Assembly: GCF_004296405.1 (NCBI RefSeq)
Contig: NZ_PSRR01000026.1
Coordinates: forward strand, 1-42,869
DNA length: 42,869 nt
Direction of reading: 5' to 3'
Origin: Bradyrhizobium sp. Leo170
GTDB lineage: Bacteria > Pseudomonadota > Alphaproteobacteria > Rhizobiales > Xanthobacteraceae
Under the pieces are notes generated by a model. The model was not told the DNA's origin. It worked only from the letters and a program-made list of their open reading frames with translations, and ran no database searches. A program made the translations under genes and the position numbers. This document shows, in pieces, positions 7,692 to 16,673 of this stretch (the first letter of the stretch is position 1; each line of letters begins with the position of its first letter).

Positions 7692-8882
7692 TTGGGTTTG
7701 ACGGGGATGCTGAGACGTGTCGGCAGCGCAAACGGTGCGATCAATACCAAAACCGGCAGCGACGTCGACGCCCTGATCGGTACATACAGCGGCAGGCTGA
7801 TGCCCCGCGATCACCTGCAGACCTTCCAGAACTTCGGCACCACCTTCGACACCCGGATCATTCGCGCCGGCGCACCGGTGCGGTCGTTGATCCATGCCCG
7901 TACGACGCTGCCGGAATTCCCCATCATCTCGGGCGGCGTGACCTACGACATCTACGACTATGTCGCGCGCAACCGCATCGCCGGCCTGCTGGTGATGCAG
8001 AACGATGAGGTGCTGCTCGAGCATTACGATCTCGGCATCGGTGCAGGCACCAAATGGCTGTCGATGTCGGTCGCGAAATCCGTCAGCACCACGCTGGTCG
8101 GCGCCGCGATCCAGGACGGCTACATCGCCGGCGTCGAAGATCCCGTCACCAAATATCTGCCGGAACTCGCCGGCAGCGCCTATGAGGGCGTGACGATCAG
8201 GATGCTGATGCAGATGACTTCGGGCCTGCGCTGGGACGACACCCAGACCAATCCAGCCTCCGAGCGGCGTCACATGCTCGAGCTGCAGATCGCCCAGCAA
8301 CCCGGCGCGATCATGCGCTATATGGCGGAGCGCCCGCGCGTCGCCGCGCCCGGCACGGTCTGGACCTACAGCACCGGCGACACCCATGTGGTCGGCGCGT
8401 TGGTGCGTGCCGCCACCGGCAGGTGGCTCAGCGACTATCTCTCCGAAAAGATCTGGTCGAAACTCGGCATGGAAGCCGACGGCGCATGGTGGCTGGAATC
8501 GAGGGATGGCCTCGAAATCGCCGGCAGCGGCCTGTTCGCGACCATGCGCGACTATGCGCGCTTCGGCCGCTTCATCCTCGATGACGGCGTCATCGACGGC
8601 GTGCGCGTGCTGCCGGAAGGCTGGGTGCGCGAAGCCGGTGCATCACGGCAGATCGGCGGCCAGCGCGTCGACTACGGATACATGTGGTGGCCGACGCCGG
8701 CGATCGATGGCTCGCTTGCGGACGGCGCGTTCAGTGCGCGCGGCATCTTCGGCCAGTTCATTTACATCAATCCGAAGCACCGCATCATCTGCGTGGTGCT
8801 GAGCGCGCGGCCCAAACCGACCGGTTCCGCCACCGTGCTCGACAATGATTTCTGGAATGCGATGGTCAAGGCCCTGCGCTAG
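7692..8882 (+). CDS. Serine hydrolase, beta-lactamase fold (NylB/EstB-like), first of three
   Basis: This 396-residue protein belongs to the class C beta-lactamase/esterase fold. The catalytic SxxK motif is Ser126-Val-Ala-Lys129 in SMSVAKS; a second-motif Tyr226 lies in TYSTGD; and the GIFGQ segment (351-355) resembles the third-motif region of 6-aminohexanoate-dimer hydrolase NylB. Relatives cleave amides, esters or D-amino-acid peptides. No signal peptide is evident, suggesting a cytosolic enzyme. Only TTG (7692, 7698) and ATG 7707 are available as starts; AGGGG at 7684-7688 favours a TTG. The gene leads the cluster and is convergent with the LysR gene. A role in processing substrate imported by the neighbouring ABC system is inferred from position. 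Confidence 0.85.
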   Translation: MGLTGMLRRVGSANGAINTKTGSDVDALIGTYSGRLMPRDHLQTFQNFGTTFDTRIIRAGAPVRSLIHARTTLPEFPIISGGVTYDIYDYVARNRIAGLLVMQNDEVLLEHYDLGIGAGTKWLSMSVAKSVSTTLVGAAIQDGYIAGVEDPVTKYLPELAGSAYEGVTIRMLMQMTSGLRWDDTQTNPASERRHMLELQIAQQPGAIMRYMAERPRVAAPGTVWTYSTGDTHVVGALVRAATGRWLSDYLSEKIWSKLGMEADGAWWLESRDGLEIAGSGLFATMRDYARFGRFILDDGVIDGVRVLPEGWVREAGASRQIGGQRVDYGYMWWPTPAIDGSLADGAFSARGIFGQFIYINPKHRIICVVLSARPKPTGSATVLDNDFWNAMVKALR

Positions 8883-8931
8883 CAGCCTGATGGGTTGATT
8901 GGATCAGAACCGGGCTCCAGCTTTTTTCGAT

Positions 8932-8975
8932 GCGTTTTCTTCGCGCCAACCGCTGTCCACTTCGCCCGAAAACGC
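8932..8975. repeat. Palindromic intergenic repeat, GCGTTTTC type, copy A
   Basis: Arms GCGTTTTC and GAAAACGC enclose CAACCGCTGTCCACTTCG. It lies between the convergent hydrolase and LysR genes, where it could also serve as a terminator. A longer relative sits at 20170-20238. Confidence 0.75.
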
Positions 8976-9003
8976 TATGAACGCCGCGCGTCGCAGCGCC
9001 CGC

Positions 9004-10035
9004 CTAGCCCGCCCTGCTTCGCTGCTTCTGTGCCGCGACACCGAGCTCCGGCCAGTCGGCCGCAATGGCGTTGATCAGCCAGTTGCGATAGCGGCGGATC
9101 AGCGGCGAATCCCAACGGTCGGCGCGGGTGATGAAATAATAGATGCCATCGGAATAGGGCTGGAAGCTCGTATCGCCCTTGCCGATCTCCACCAGCCGGC
9201 CGGACGCCAATTCATGGGAAACGACCATGTGATTGGAGAGCGTCACGCCACGTCCGTGGATCGCGGCGTCGAGCGTCATATGGCCTTGCCAGAGCCGCGG
9301 CCCCCCGAGATCGAGCTCGTCATAGATGCCGTGAGCGGCGAGCCAATGCGCCCAGCCGTCGAAATCCTCTTCGTGCAGCAGACGCTGGCCCAACAGGTCG
9401 CGCGGCGTCTCGATCGGCGGCATCGAGGCCAGATAGGCCGGGCTTGCGACCGCGACGATCGGCACGCGCGCGAGCTCGGTGCAGCGCAACCCGGGCGCAA
9501 GCTGCAGCGGATTGCCATAGACCGACTCGAAGCGGATATCGATATCGGTCTCGTGCGAGGCGAAATCCGGCCGGCGATCGGTCGGGCGCAATTCGATCTC
9601 GAGGTCGCGATTTGCCTTCTCGAACAGCCCGATCTTGCTCGACATCCAGTGCAGTGCAAAACCCGGCGCGCACCAGATCAGGAGCCGGCGGTTGTCGCCA
9701 CGGCGCATCACGTCGATGGTGGCATTGGCGATGGCATCCATCGCGGCGGCGATCTGTTTGTGATAGCGGACGCCCTCCTCGGTGAGCGAAATGCTCGATG
9801 ACGTTCGATCGATCAGCTTGATCCCGGTCCAGGCTTCGAGCGTGCGCAAGTGGCGGCTGATCACGGCATGATCGCGCCCGAGGCTCTGTGCCGCGCGCCG
9901 CACGCCGCGCAATCGCGCCACCGCATCGAAGGCGCGCAGCGCTTCGAACGGCGGGATCGATTTGCGGGAGGGCGGATTGAGCGCCGGTGCGGGCGCCGAT
10001 CCCTTGTCGTCATGCATGAATATCGGATTAGTCAT
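9004..10035 (-). CDS. LysR family transcriptional regulator (GcvA-like)
   Basis: The 343-residue protein has an N-terminal winged helix-turn-helix (about 28-88; FEALRAFDAVARLRGVRRAAQ, then HAVISRHLRTLEAW and LIDRTSSSISLTEEG) and a substrate-binding-like effector domain (about 115-320). The helix-turn-helix and tail most resemble the GcvA/AmpR group. A polar leader of about 25 residues precedes the HTH. It is transcribed away from the second serine hydrolase with up to about 260 bases between the starts, the usual arrangement for a LysR protein controlling its divergent neighbour. It therefore probably controls the hydrolase-ABC operon in response to the imported compound or a breakdown product. 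Confidence 0.88.
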   Translation of the reverse strand: MTNPIFMHDDKGSAPAPALNPPSRKSIPPFEALRAFDAVARLRGVRRAAQSLGRDHAVISRHLRTLEAWTGIKLIDRTSSSISLTEEGVRYHKQIAAAMDAIANATIDVMRRGDNRRLLIWCAPGFALHWMSSKIGLFEKANRDLEIELRPTDRRPDFASHETDIDIRFESVYGNPLQLAPGLRCTELARVPIVAVASPAYLASMPPIETPRDLLGQRLLHEEDFDGWAHWLAAHGIYDELDLGGPRLWQGHMTLDAAIHGRGVTLSNHMVVSHELASGRLVEIGKGDTSFQPYSDGIYYFITRADRWDSPLIRRYRNWLINAIAADWPELGVAAQKQRSRAG

Positions 10036-10292
10036 CTATTATCTGCATTCGGTTAAGTGGCCGCCCGCCGGGCGGACCTGACGGCACAGGAAAAGAAACG
10101 TTTCGCGAAGCAAGACCCATGCCGCAGTTGTACGACCTGCAGGTTCGCGCGGCTGCGGCAATATGACAGCCTATCACGGTGCGCGCTGTGCACCACCATG
10201 CCCCTCATTGGCATCTTCCGGCACCTCTCGATCGCGGTACGCTCGGGCTGTCTTACGATGGCACAGCGCCCGCGGCCTGCGCGGCCGGGAGC

Positions 10293-11519
10293 ATGTTGCC
10301 GCCTTACGAGGATCACGCCCTGCCCGACCTGTTCCAACGGCCGAGATACCGCGACCCGCTCAATCCCGGAGCCCCGCTGCTGCCGCGCAGCGGCTGGAGC
10401 CGGCCGCCGATGCATCGCTGGACCTTCCAGCATATCCGCGAGATGACCCCGACCGCGCAGGTGTGGCGCGGGCCCGGCCCGGTGATGCCCTTGAGCGAAA
10501 ACAGGCAGGAACTCGGGTCTGTCGCGTTCACCTTCGACGGGCGCGCGCTGACCTTCGACGGCTTCCTCGCCGACACCGCGACCGACGGCATGCTTGTGCT
10601 GCATCGCGGCGCGATCGTCTATGAGCGCTACTTCAACGATATGAAGCCGCACAGCCAGCACCTCTCGATGTCGATGGCTAAATCGATGGTCGGGATGGTG
10701 GCCGGCATCCTCGTCAGAAGAGGCGTGCTCGATCCGGCCGCGCCGGTTACGCGATATCTTCCGGAACTCGCGCGCACGGCCTATAGCGGCGCCACGCTGC
10801 AGCATGTGCTCGACATGACCACCGGCGTGGTGTTCGACGAATCCTACACGACACCAGGCTCGCACATGGTGAAGCTCGGCTATGCCTGCGGCTGGCGCGT
10901 GAACGACAATCCCGACTGGCCGCGCACCCTATGGGAATTGATCCTCACGTTGACCGAGCAGGAGCGTCCGCACGGCTCCCTGTTTCAATATCGCTCGATC
11001 GAAACCGATGTGCTCGGCTTCGTCCTCGAGCGCGTCACGGCGACACCGCTGTCGGAACTGGTGAGCCGCGAATTGTGGGGCCCGATGGGCGCGCAGGAAG
11101 ACGGCTACTTCACGGTCGATCACGGCGGCTTCGCGCTCGCCGACGGTGGCTTCTGCGCCAGCTTGCGCGACTATGGCCGCTTCGCCCAGCTCATCATCAA
11201 TGGCGGGCGCCACGGAGATCGTCAGGTGATCCCGTCCTCCTGGATCGAAGAGACCCGCAACAACGGCAATACCGAACTGTTCCAGGGCTTCTTCCGCGAG
11301 ACGCTGCCGGTCGGCGCCTATCACAACAAGTGGTGGATCGAGGATCCGAAGGGACGGGCAATGCTGGCACGCGGCATCTTCGGACAGTTGATTTACATCG
11401 ATCCGGAATCCGAATACGCCTTCGTCAAACTGTCGACCTGGCCCGAAGTCACCAGCGTGCCGCGCGCCCGCGAGGCGATCGCCGCCGCGCATGCGATCCG
11501 CCGTGCACTTTGCGGGTAA
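10293..11519 (+). CDS. Serine hydrolase, beta-lactamase fold (NylB/EstB-like), second of three
   Basis: From ATG 10293 this is 408 residues. The catalytic SxxK is Ser127-Met-Ala-Lys130 in SMSMAKS, the second-motif Tyr233 is in YRSIETD, and RGIFGQ lies near 360-365, as in the hydrolase at 7692. The two are clearly related (LSMS-AKS, KYLPEL/RYLPEL, YSG/YEG, RDYGRF/RDYARF, RGIFGQ) but differ in length and N-terminus. The start is uncertain: GGGAG sits only one base before ATG 10293, and the frame stays open upstream to GTG 10179, though that extension reads as non-coding. It is followed 45 bases later by the ABC permease genes, so it is likely the first gene of their operon. Confidence 0.82.
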   Translation: MLPPYEDHALPDLFQRPRYRDPLNPGAPLLPRSGWSRPPMHRWTFQHIREMTPTAQVWRGPGPVMPLSENRQELGSVAFTFDGRALTFDGFLADTATDGMLVLHRGAIVYERYFNDMKPHSQHLSMSMAKSMVGMVAGILVRRGVLDPAAPVTRYLPELARTAYSGATLQHVLDMTTGVVFDESYTTPGSHMVKLGYACGWRVNDNPDWPRTLWELILTLTEQERPHGSLFQYRSIETDVLGFVLERVTATPLSELVSRELWGPMGAQEDGYFTVDHGGFALADGGFCASLRDYGRFAQLIINGGRHGDRQVIPSSWIEETRNNGNTELFQGFFRETLPVGAYHNKWWIEDPKGRAMLARGIFGQLIYIDPESEYAFVKLSTWPEVTSVPRAREAIAAAHAIRRALCG

Positions 11520-11564
11520 GCCAGACGTGACACGGGCGCCGCAGATCGGCCGAGGGGCCCTTTC

Positions 11565-12506
11565 ATGATTCGCTTCCTGCTCGGACGACTGCTGCAGGCA
11601 GTGCCGACGATGATCATCGTCTCCGTCGCCATCTTCTTCCTGATGCGCCTGATCCCCGGCGATCCCGCCGCGGTGATGCTGGGCGATCTCGCGACGTCAG
11701 AGCAAGTCGAGGCGCTGCGCCGCGAGATGGGCCTGTCGGGATCGCTGCCGACACAATACGTCACCTGGCTCAGCCATATCCTGGCCGGCGATTTCGGGAA
11801 GTCGATCACCTCGGGCGATCCCGTGCTTCCGTTGATGCTCGACCGCTTCGCGGTCTCTGCCACGATCGTCGTCGCCGCGGTGCTGCTCGCCACGTTGATC
11901 GCGGTGCCGGCCGGCATGTTCGCCGCCTGGCGGCAAGGCAGCCTCGCCGACTACGGCCTCGTGGCGGCATCAACGCTATTGCTGTCGATCCCGAGCTTCT
12001 GGCTTGGCCTGATGATCCTCCTGGTGTTCGGCATGTGGCTCGAATGGTTCCCGGTGATCGGCTACGTGTCGCTGCATGACGACTTCCGCCAAGGCCTGAT
12101 GTTCATCTTCATGCCTGCGCTTACGCTGATCCTGGTTGAGATCGGACCGATCGTTCGCATGGCGCGCGCCAGCACCATCGAGGTTTCGCGGCTGGAATAC
12201 ATCACCCATGCCCGCGCCAAGGGGCTGTCCGAGGCGGAGGTGATGTGGCGCCACGCGTTCCGAAATGCCTTCGCGCCGACCTGGACGCTGATCGGCCTGA
12301 TCCTCGGCGGCCTGCTCGGCGGCATCGCCGTCACCGAGACGGTCTTCACCATTCCCGGCCTCGGCCGGCTGCTGGTCGAGGCGATCTATGCGCGCGACTA
12401 TCCTGTCGTGCAAGGCTGCATCCTGTTCATCAGCGTGATCTACGTCGTGGTCAATCTGATCGTCGATATGCTGTACCCGCTATTCGATCCCAAGATCGCG
12501 CAATGA
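11565..12506 (+). CDS. ABC transporter permease, DppB/OppB type
   Basis: A 313-residue inner-membrane protein with six predicted helices. It starts with the family's MIRFLLGRLLQAVPTM and LIPGDPAAVMLG elements and carries the cytoplasmic EAA loop (YITHARAKGLSEAEVMWRH, about 214-232) that contacts the ATPase. It ends PLFDPKIAQ, as DppB proteins do. With the next gene it forms the channel of a peptide/nickel-class importer. Its stop overlaps the start of the second permease by 4 bp. Confidence 0.93.
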   Translation: MIRFLLGRLLQAVPTMIIVSVAIFFLMRLIPGDPAAVMLGDLATSEQVEALRREMGLSGSLPTQYVTWLSHILAGDFGKSITSGDPVLPLMLDRFAVSATIVVAAVLLATLIAVPAGMFAAWRQGSLADYGLVAASTLLLSIPSFWLGLMILLVFGMWLEWFPVIGYVSLHDDFRQGLMFIFMPALTLILVEIGPIVRMARASTIEVSRLEYITHARAKGLSEAEVMWRHAFRNAFAPTWTLIGLILGGLLGGIAVTETVFTIPGLGRLLVEAIYARDYPVVQGCILFISVIYVVVNLIVDMLYPLFDPKIAQ

Positions 12507-13336
12507 CACGATTCCTTCCCCGGCTCGCGCGCGGACGCGCCAACTTGCTGATCGGTGGCGGCATCGTTGCCGTTCTGATGTTGCTGGCGGTGTTCGGTCC
12601 GTCGCTGGCGCCTTACGATCCGCTCAAGCTGCATCTGCGCTCGGTATTGAAGGCGCCATCGGCTGCGCATCTGCTCGGCGCCGACGAGTTCGGCCGCGAC
12701 GTGCTGAGCCGGCTGATGTACGGCGCCCGCACCACGGGCTGGATTGCGCTGGCGACGGTCGCGCTCGCGATCTTCTTCGGGCTATTGTTCGGCATCATCG
12801 CCGGCTTCCTGCGCGGCTGGACCGATCGCGTTCTCATGATCCTCAACGACTCGCTGCTGGCCTTCCCCGGCCTGCTGCTGGCGCTGTTCATCATGGCGAT
12901 TGCCGGCGCCAGCCGCGAGGCGCTGATCGTCGCGCTGAGCATCGCCTATATGCCCGCCGTGGTGCGTGTCGCCCGCGGCACCGTTCTGTCGGTGCGCGAG
13001 CGCGAATATATCGAGGCGTCGCGGGTGATGGGCAACTCGGAACTGGTGACGGTGGTCCGTCACGTGCTGCCGAACTGCATGGCGCCGATCACTGTGCTCG
13101 CCACCACGATGTTCGGCTGGGTGATCCTGTCGGAGAGCGCGCTGAGCTTCCTCGGCCTCGGCGTCCCGCCGCCGGCGCCGAGCTGGGGCAACATGCTGGC
13201 CTCCGGCCGTCCGTTCATCACGCAGGCGCCGTACCTGATCGTGCTGCCGGGCCTGTGCATCTCGCTGACGCTGCTGGGCATCAACATGCTGGGCGATGCG
13301 CTGCGCGACTGGCTCGATCCGAAGATGCAGGCCTGA
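12503..13336 (+). CDS. ABC transporter permease, DppC/OppC type
   Basis: The 277-residue partner permease. Family marks are APYDPLKLHLRS and HLLGADEFGRDVLSRLMYGAR in the N-terminal part, the EAA loop EYIEASRVMGNSELVTVVRH, the SESALSFLGLGVPPPAPSWGN segment, and the terminal GDALRDWLDPKMQA. Start ATG 12503 overlaps the TGA of the DppB-type gene, a sign of coupled translation. It supplies the second half of the membrane channel. Confidence 0.93.
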   Translation: MTRFLPRLARGRANLLIGGGIVAVLMLLAVFGPSLAPYDPLKLHLRSVLKAPSAAHLLGADEFGRDVLSRLMYGARTTGWIALATVALAIFFGLLFGIIAGFLRGWTDRVLMILNDSLLAFPGLLLALFIMAIAGASREALIVALSIAYMPAVVRVARGTVLSVREREYIEASRVMGNSELVTVVRHVLPNCMAPITVLATTMFGWVILSESALSFLGLGVPPPAPSWGNMLASGRPFITQAPYLIVLPGLCISLTLLGINMLGDALRDWLDPKMQA

Positions 13337-13341
13337 AATCG

Positions 13342-14997
13342 ATGACGTCACAGTCGAATCCGGAGCAAGCCGTCGTCGCAGCCGACCATCTGACGGTCAC
13401 CGTCGGGCCTGGCGGCACCAGGATCGTCGACGATGCGAGCTTTGCGATCATGCCGGGGAGCATGCTGGCGCTGGTCGGCGAATCCGGCTCCGGCAAGACC
13501 ATGGCCGCGCGCGCCGTGCTCGGGCTATTGCCGACACCGCTGATCGCAGCACCCGGCAGCAGCATCAAGTTCCGTCATACCGAACTGGTCGGCATTTCGC
13601 CTCCTGCATTGCGCAAGATCCGCGGCGAACATATCGGCATGGTGTTTCAGGAACCGATGGTTTCGCTCAATCCGTCGATGACGATCGGCCGGCAGATGGC
13701 CGAAGGGCTCGCGCTGCACCACCGTCGTCTCGGCCGCAACGAGATCCGCGAGCGCTGCCTGGAGATGCTGAAGCGCGTCAGCATTCCGAATCCGGTGCAT
13801 TGCCTCGGCGCCTATCCGCACGAATTCTCCGGCGGCATGCGCCAGCGCATCATGCTGGCGTCGGTGATGCTGCTGAAGCCGGATCTTTTGATCGCCGACG
13901 AGCCGACAACCGCACTGGATACGCTGGTTCAGCGCGACGTGCTCGACCTCATGGTGGAGCTGACGCAAGAAAACGGCACCGCGGTGCTTCTGATCAGCCA
14001 TGATCTCGGCATGGTCTCGCATTACGTGCGCGATGTGGCTGTCATGCTCAAGGGCAGGATCGTTGAACAGGGCCGCAGCGCGGACGTGCTGTCCACGCCG
14101 AAGCACGAGTATACGCAGCGGCTGGTCGACGCACTGCCGCGGCGGAGCGCCGGCGGCATCCGCCTTGCACGCGACGCCAAACCGTTGGTGGAGCTGCGCG
14201 ACGTCGTGATCGACTATCCCGGCCGCGCGCGACTGTTCGGCCGCGGTGAGGCGAAGCGCGCCGTTGACGGCGTCAATCTCACAATCGGACATGGCGAGAC
14301 GCTGGCACTGGTCGGCGGTTCCGGCTCCGGCAAGACCACGCTCGGCCGCGCCACCGTTGGCCTCATCGACCCGACGGCCGGTAGCATCTCGTTCCGCGGC
14401 GGACAGATCGTGACCTGGCGCGGCCGCGCCGCGCGGCTGCAGCGCGAGGAGATGCAGATCATCTTCCAGGATCCGTATTCCTCGCTCGATCCGCGGCAGC
14501 GCGTCGGCGATATCGTGGCCGAACCGCTGCGGCTCGACACCACGATGGACCGCAAGGCTCGCTACATCAGGGTGCGCGAGGTGCTTGACGAGGTCGGCCT
14601 GTCCGCGGATTTTCTGCGGCGCCTGCCGCACCAGCTCTCGGGCGGCCAGCGTCAGCGCGTGGCCATCGCCCGCGCCATTGCCAGACGTCCCGCCTTCGTC
14701 GTCGCCGATGAGCCGGTGTCCGCGCTCGACATGACCGTGCAGAAGCAAATCCTGACGCTGATCCGAGCGCTGCAGGACCGCTACGGATTCGCCTGCCTGT
14801 TCGTCTCGCACGATCTCGGCGCGGTCGAGCAGGTCGCGGATCGCGTCGCGGTGATGCAGAACGGCAAGATCGTCGAAGTCGGCAGCCGGGACGACATCTT
14901 CGATCGCCCTCAGCACGACTACACGAAGCGCCTGCTCAATGCGGCCATGCTGCTGGACCGCAGGTTCGACGGCGTGGCTGCGGCATCAGCAATCTAA
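13342..14997 (+). CDS. ABC transporter ATP-binding protein, fused DppD-DppF double ATPase
   Basis: The 551-residue protein contains two complete nucleotide-binding domains. Domain 1: Walker A GESGSGKT (46-53), signature FSGGMRQ (162-168), Walker B LLIADEP (182-188), switch His220. Domain 2: Walker A GGSGSGKT (325-332), signature LSGGQRQR (432-439), Walker B FVVADEP (452-458), switch His490. In many peptide importers these are separate DppD and DppF proteins; here they are fused, as in GsiA. It begins 5 bases after the DppC-type stop and closes the rightward operon. A strong hairpin follows. Confidence 0.93.
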   Translation: MTSQSNPEQAVVAADHLTVTVGPGGTRIVDDASFAIMPGSMLALVGESGSGKTMAARAVLGLLPTPLIAAPGSSIKFRHTELVGISPPALRKIRGEHIGMVFQEPMVSLNPSMTIGRQMAEGLALHHRRLGRNEIRERCLEMLKRVSIPNPVHCLGAYPHEFSGGMRQRIMLASVMLLKPDLLIADEPTTALDTLVQRDVLDLMVELTQENGTAVLLISHDLGMVSHYVRDVAVMLKGRIVEQGRSADVLSTPKHEYTQRLVDALPRRSAGGIRLARDAKPLVELRDVVIDYPGRARLFGRGEAKRAVDGVNLTIGHGETLALVGGSGSGKTTLGRATVGLIDPTAGSISFRGGQIVTWRGRAARLQREEMQIIFQDPYSSLDPRQRVGDIVAEPLRLDTTMDRKARYIRVREVLDEVGLSADFLRRLPHQLSGGQRQRVAIARAIARRPAFVVADEPVSALDMTVQKQILTLIRALQDRYGFACLFVSHDLGAVEQVADRVAVMQNGKIVEVGSRDDIFDRPQHDYTKRLLNAAMLLDRRFDGVAAASAI

Positions 14998-15018
14998 CCG
15001 ACACCCAATCGCAAAAGA

Positions 15019-15051
15019 AAAGCCCGGCGCCGCCGCAAGGCACCGGGCTTT
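15019..15051. terminator. Bidirectional intrinsic terminator between convergent ABC genes
   Basis: Nine-base arms AAAGCCCGG (15019-15027) and CCGGGCTTT (15043-15051) form a stem with A-rich sequence before and T at its end. It lies between the ATPase gene and the convergent binding-protein gene and could stop transcripts from both sides. Confidence 0.7.
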
Positions 15052-15074
15052 CGGCCCGCCGTATCGGGGAGACG

Positions 15075-16646
15075 TTACGGCTTCTTCCACACGCCCCAGG
15101 CGCGCGGCTTCTCGAGCGGCCAGGACTCGTAGTTGACGAGCTTGGGCGAGACCGCCTCGATCACGGGATAGTAGTAGAGCCCGAGCATCGGCACGTCGTC
15201 CGCCATCCTGGCATGGAGCTGCTTCAACAGGCTCTTGCGCTCATCGAAATCCGCCGTCGCCAACGCCTTGAAGTAGAGCGCCTGCGCGTCCGGACTGTCC
15301 CACTGCGACGTAGCCGTGACCGATTTCCTGCCGATCAGCGAGCCATAGATGATCATCGGGTCGGCGCGCGAGGAATAGCCGAACGACTGCAACTGGAACT
15401 TGCCGCTCATGTAATTGTCGAGCTGGGCCGCCCAGTCGATGACGTCGAGCTGCACGTTGAAGCCCGCCGCCACCAGCATCGCCTGCACCATGACGGCGTT
15501 GTCATACATGCCGATATAGCGCTTGTTGGCCTGCAGCTTGATCGGCTCGCCCTTGTAGCCGGCCTCGGCCAGCAGCTTCTTGGCCTTGGCGGGATCGTAG
15601 GCAGGCCAGGTCTGGAAGGACTTGTCGAAATAGGCGCTCGACTCCGGCACGCCGGAAGGATTGAACTCGGTGAGACCTGCGAGCTTGGTCTCGGCCATCT
15701 CCTTGAAGTCGATCGCGTGGGCCAGAGCGCGGCGGATCTTCACATTGGAGAGCAGCGGATCGTTGGTCTGGACCAGGATGGCCGAGAGCGAAAGTCCGGG
15801 CGCCGTCTTGACGACCGCACCGCGCTTCTTCATGTCCTCCATGTGCGAGACCTGCAGATAGGTCACGACATCGACCTGCCCCGCGATCAACGCGGTTTCG
15901 GCAGCCGTCTTGTCCGGGATGACGACGAAGCGCACCTCATCAAGGTAGGTGGTGCGGTCACCGCTATAGCCGTCGCGCTTTGCTTTGAGCGGCACGTAAT
16001 TGGCGAAGCGCTCGAGCGAGACATACTGCTCCTTGCGCCACTCCTTGAGCTGGAACGGACCGCTGCCGATCGCCGAACCGGCAATCCAGTTGCCGTCGGC
16101 ATCGACATTTTTCGGGCTCGCAATCCAGAAGTTGCAGACGATGTCGGCGAGGCGGATAAGGAACAGGGTGTTGGGCTTGTCGAGATTGAACACCACGGTG
16201 CGGTCATCCGGCGCCTCGACCGAGTCCACCTTCAGCCCGCGCGAACCGTCGAAACTGGCATTGCAGAGCCATGGCGTGCCGGTCTTGGCCGCGCCCATGC
16301 GGCGTTCCCACAGCCATTTGACGTCGGAGGCCAGCACCTTGTCACCGTTGTGATAGGTCGCGCCTTCCTTGAGCTTGAACGTGTACGACTTGCCGTCCGG
16401 CGACACCTGCCAGCTTTCGGCGGCCGCAGGTCCGATCGTCATGTCGTCCTTGTGCGCGACCAGTTGCTCATAGATGTGGTTCAGGACCAGATCCGTGATG
16501 TTGTCGCTGCGGCTGGCGTCGAGGCTGCGGATATCGGCCGTCAGGACCACGCGCATGGTGCCGCCGCGGATCGGCTCCTCGGCAGCGGCCGCCCCACCAA
16601 AAGTGAACGCTGCAAGCAGGGCGGCAAGGGCAGTTCTCTTCCTCAT
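15075..16646 (-). CDS. ABC transporter substrate-binding protein, family 5 (DppA/OppA-like)
   Basis: From ATG 16646 (GGAGA five bases upstream) this is a 523-residue periplasmic protein with a standard signal peptide (MRKRTALAALLAAFTFGGAAAA). The mature part shows the SBP_bac_5 pattern: GGTMRVVLTADIRSLDASRS, the signature region SWQVSPDGKSYTFKLKEGAT, then HNGDKVLASDVKWLWERR, and a closing YYYPVIEAVSPKLVNY. This class binds oligopeptides, nickel complexes or related solutes. It should serve the permeases and ATPase at 11565-14997 although it lies on the opposite strand, transcribed with the upstream aminotransferase. Confidence 0.92.
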   Translation of the reverse strand: MRKRTALAALLAAFTFGGAAAAEEPIRGGTMRVVLTADIRSLDASRSDNITDLVLNHIYEQLVAHKDDMTIGPAAAESWQVSPDGKSYTFKLKEGATYHNGDKVLASDVKWLWERRMGAAKTGTPWLCNASFDGSRGLKVDSVEAPDDRTVVFNLDKPNTLFLIRLADIVCNFWIASPKNVDADGNWIAGSAIGSGPFQLKEWRKEQYVSLERFANYVPLKAKRDGYSGDRTTYLDEVRFVVIPDKTAAETALIAGQVDVVTYLQVSHMEDMKKRGAVVKTAPGLSLSAILVQTNDPLLSNVKIRRALAHAIDFKEMAETKLAGLTEFNPSGVPESSAYFDKSFQTWPAYDPAKAKKLLAEAGYKGEPIKLQANKRYIGMYDNAVMVQAMLVAAGFNVQLDVIDWAAQLDNYMSGKFQLQSFGYSSRADPMIIYGSLIGRKSVTATSQWDSPDAQALYFKALATADFDERKSLLKQLHARMADDVPMLGLYYYPVIEAVSPKLVNYESWPLEKPRAWGVWKKP

Positions 16647-16673
16647 GCGGTTCTCCAAATCACGTTGCAACAA

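Noticed and set aside
7093..7731. Minus-strand frame of 212 codons in the 7-kb intergenic region
   Set aside because: It overlaps the start of the serine hydrolase and a dispersed repeat, and its product has random-looking Arg/Ser/Pro composition.
10179..10292. N-terminal extension of the second serine hydrolase from GTG 10179
   Set aside because: The extra 38 residues are His/Ala/Pro-rich, lack counterparts in the paralogue and would fill most of the divergent promoter region.
13525..14916. Minus-strand open frame of 463 codons opposite the fused ATPase
   Set aside because: The plus strand encodes two complete ATPase domains; the antisense product is a low-complexity His/Arg/Asp-rich shadow.
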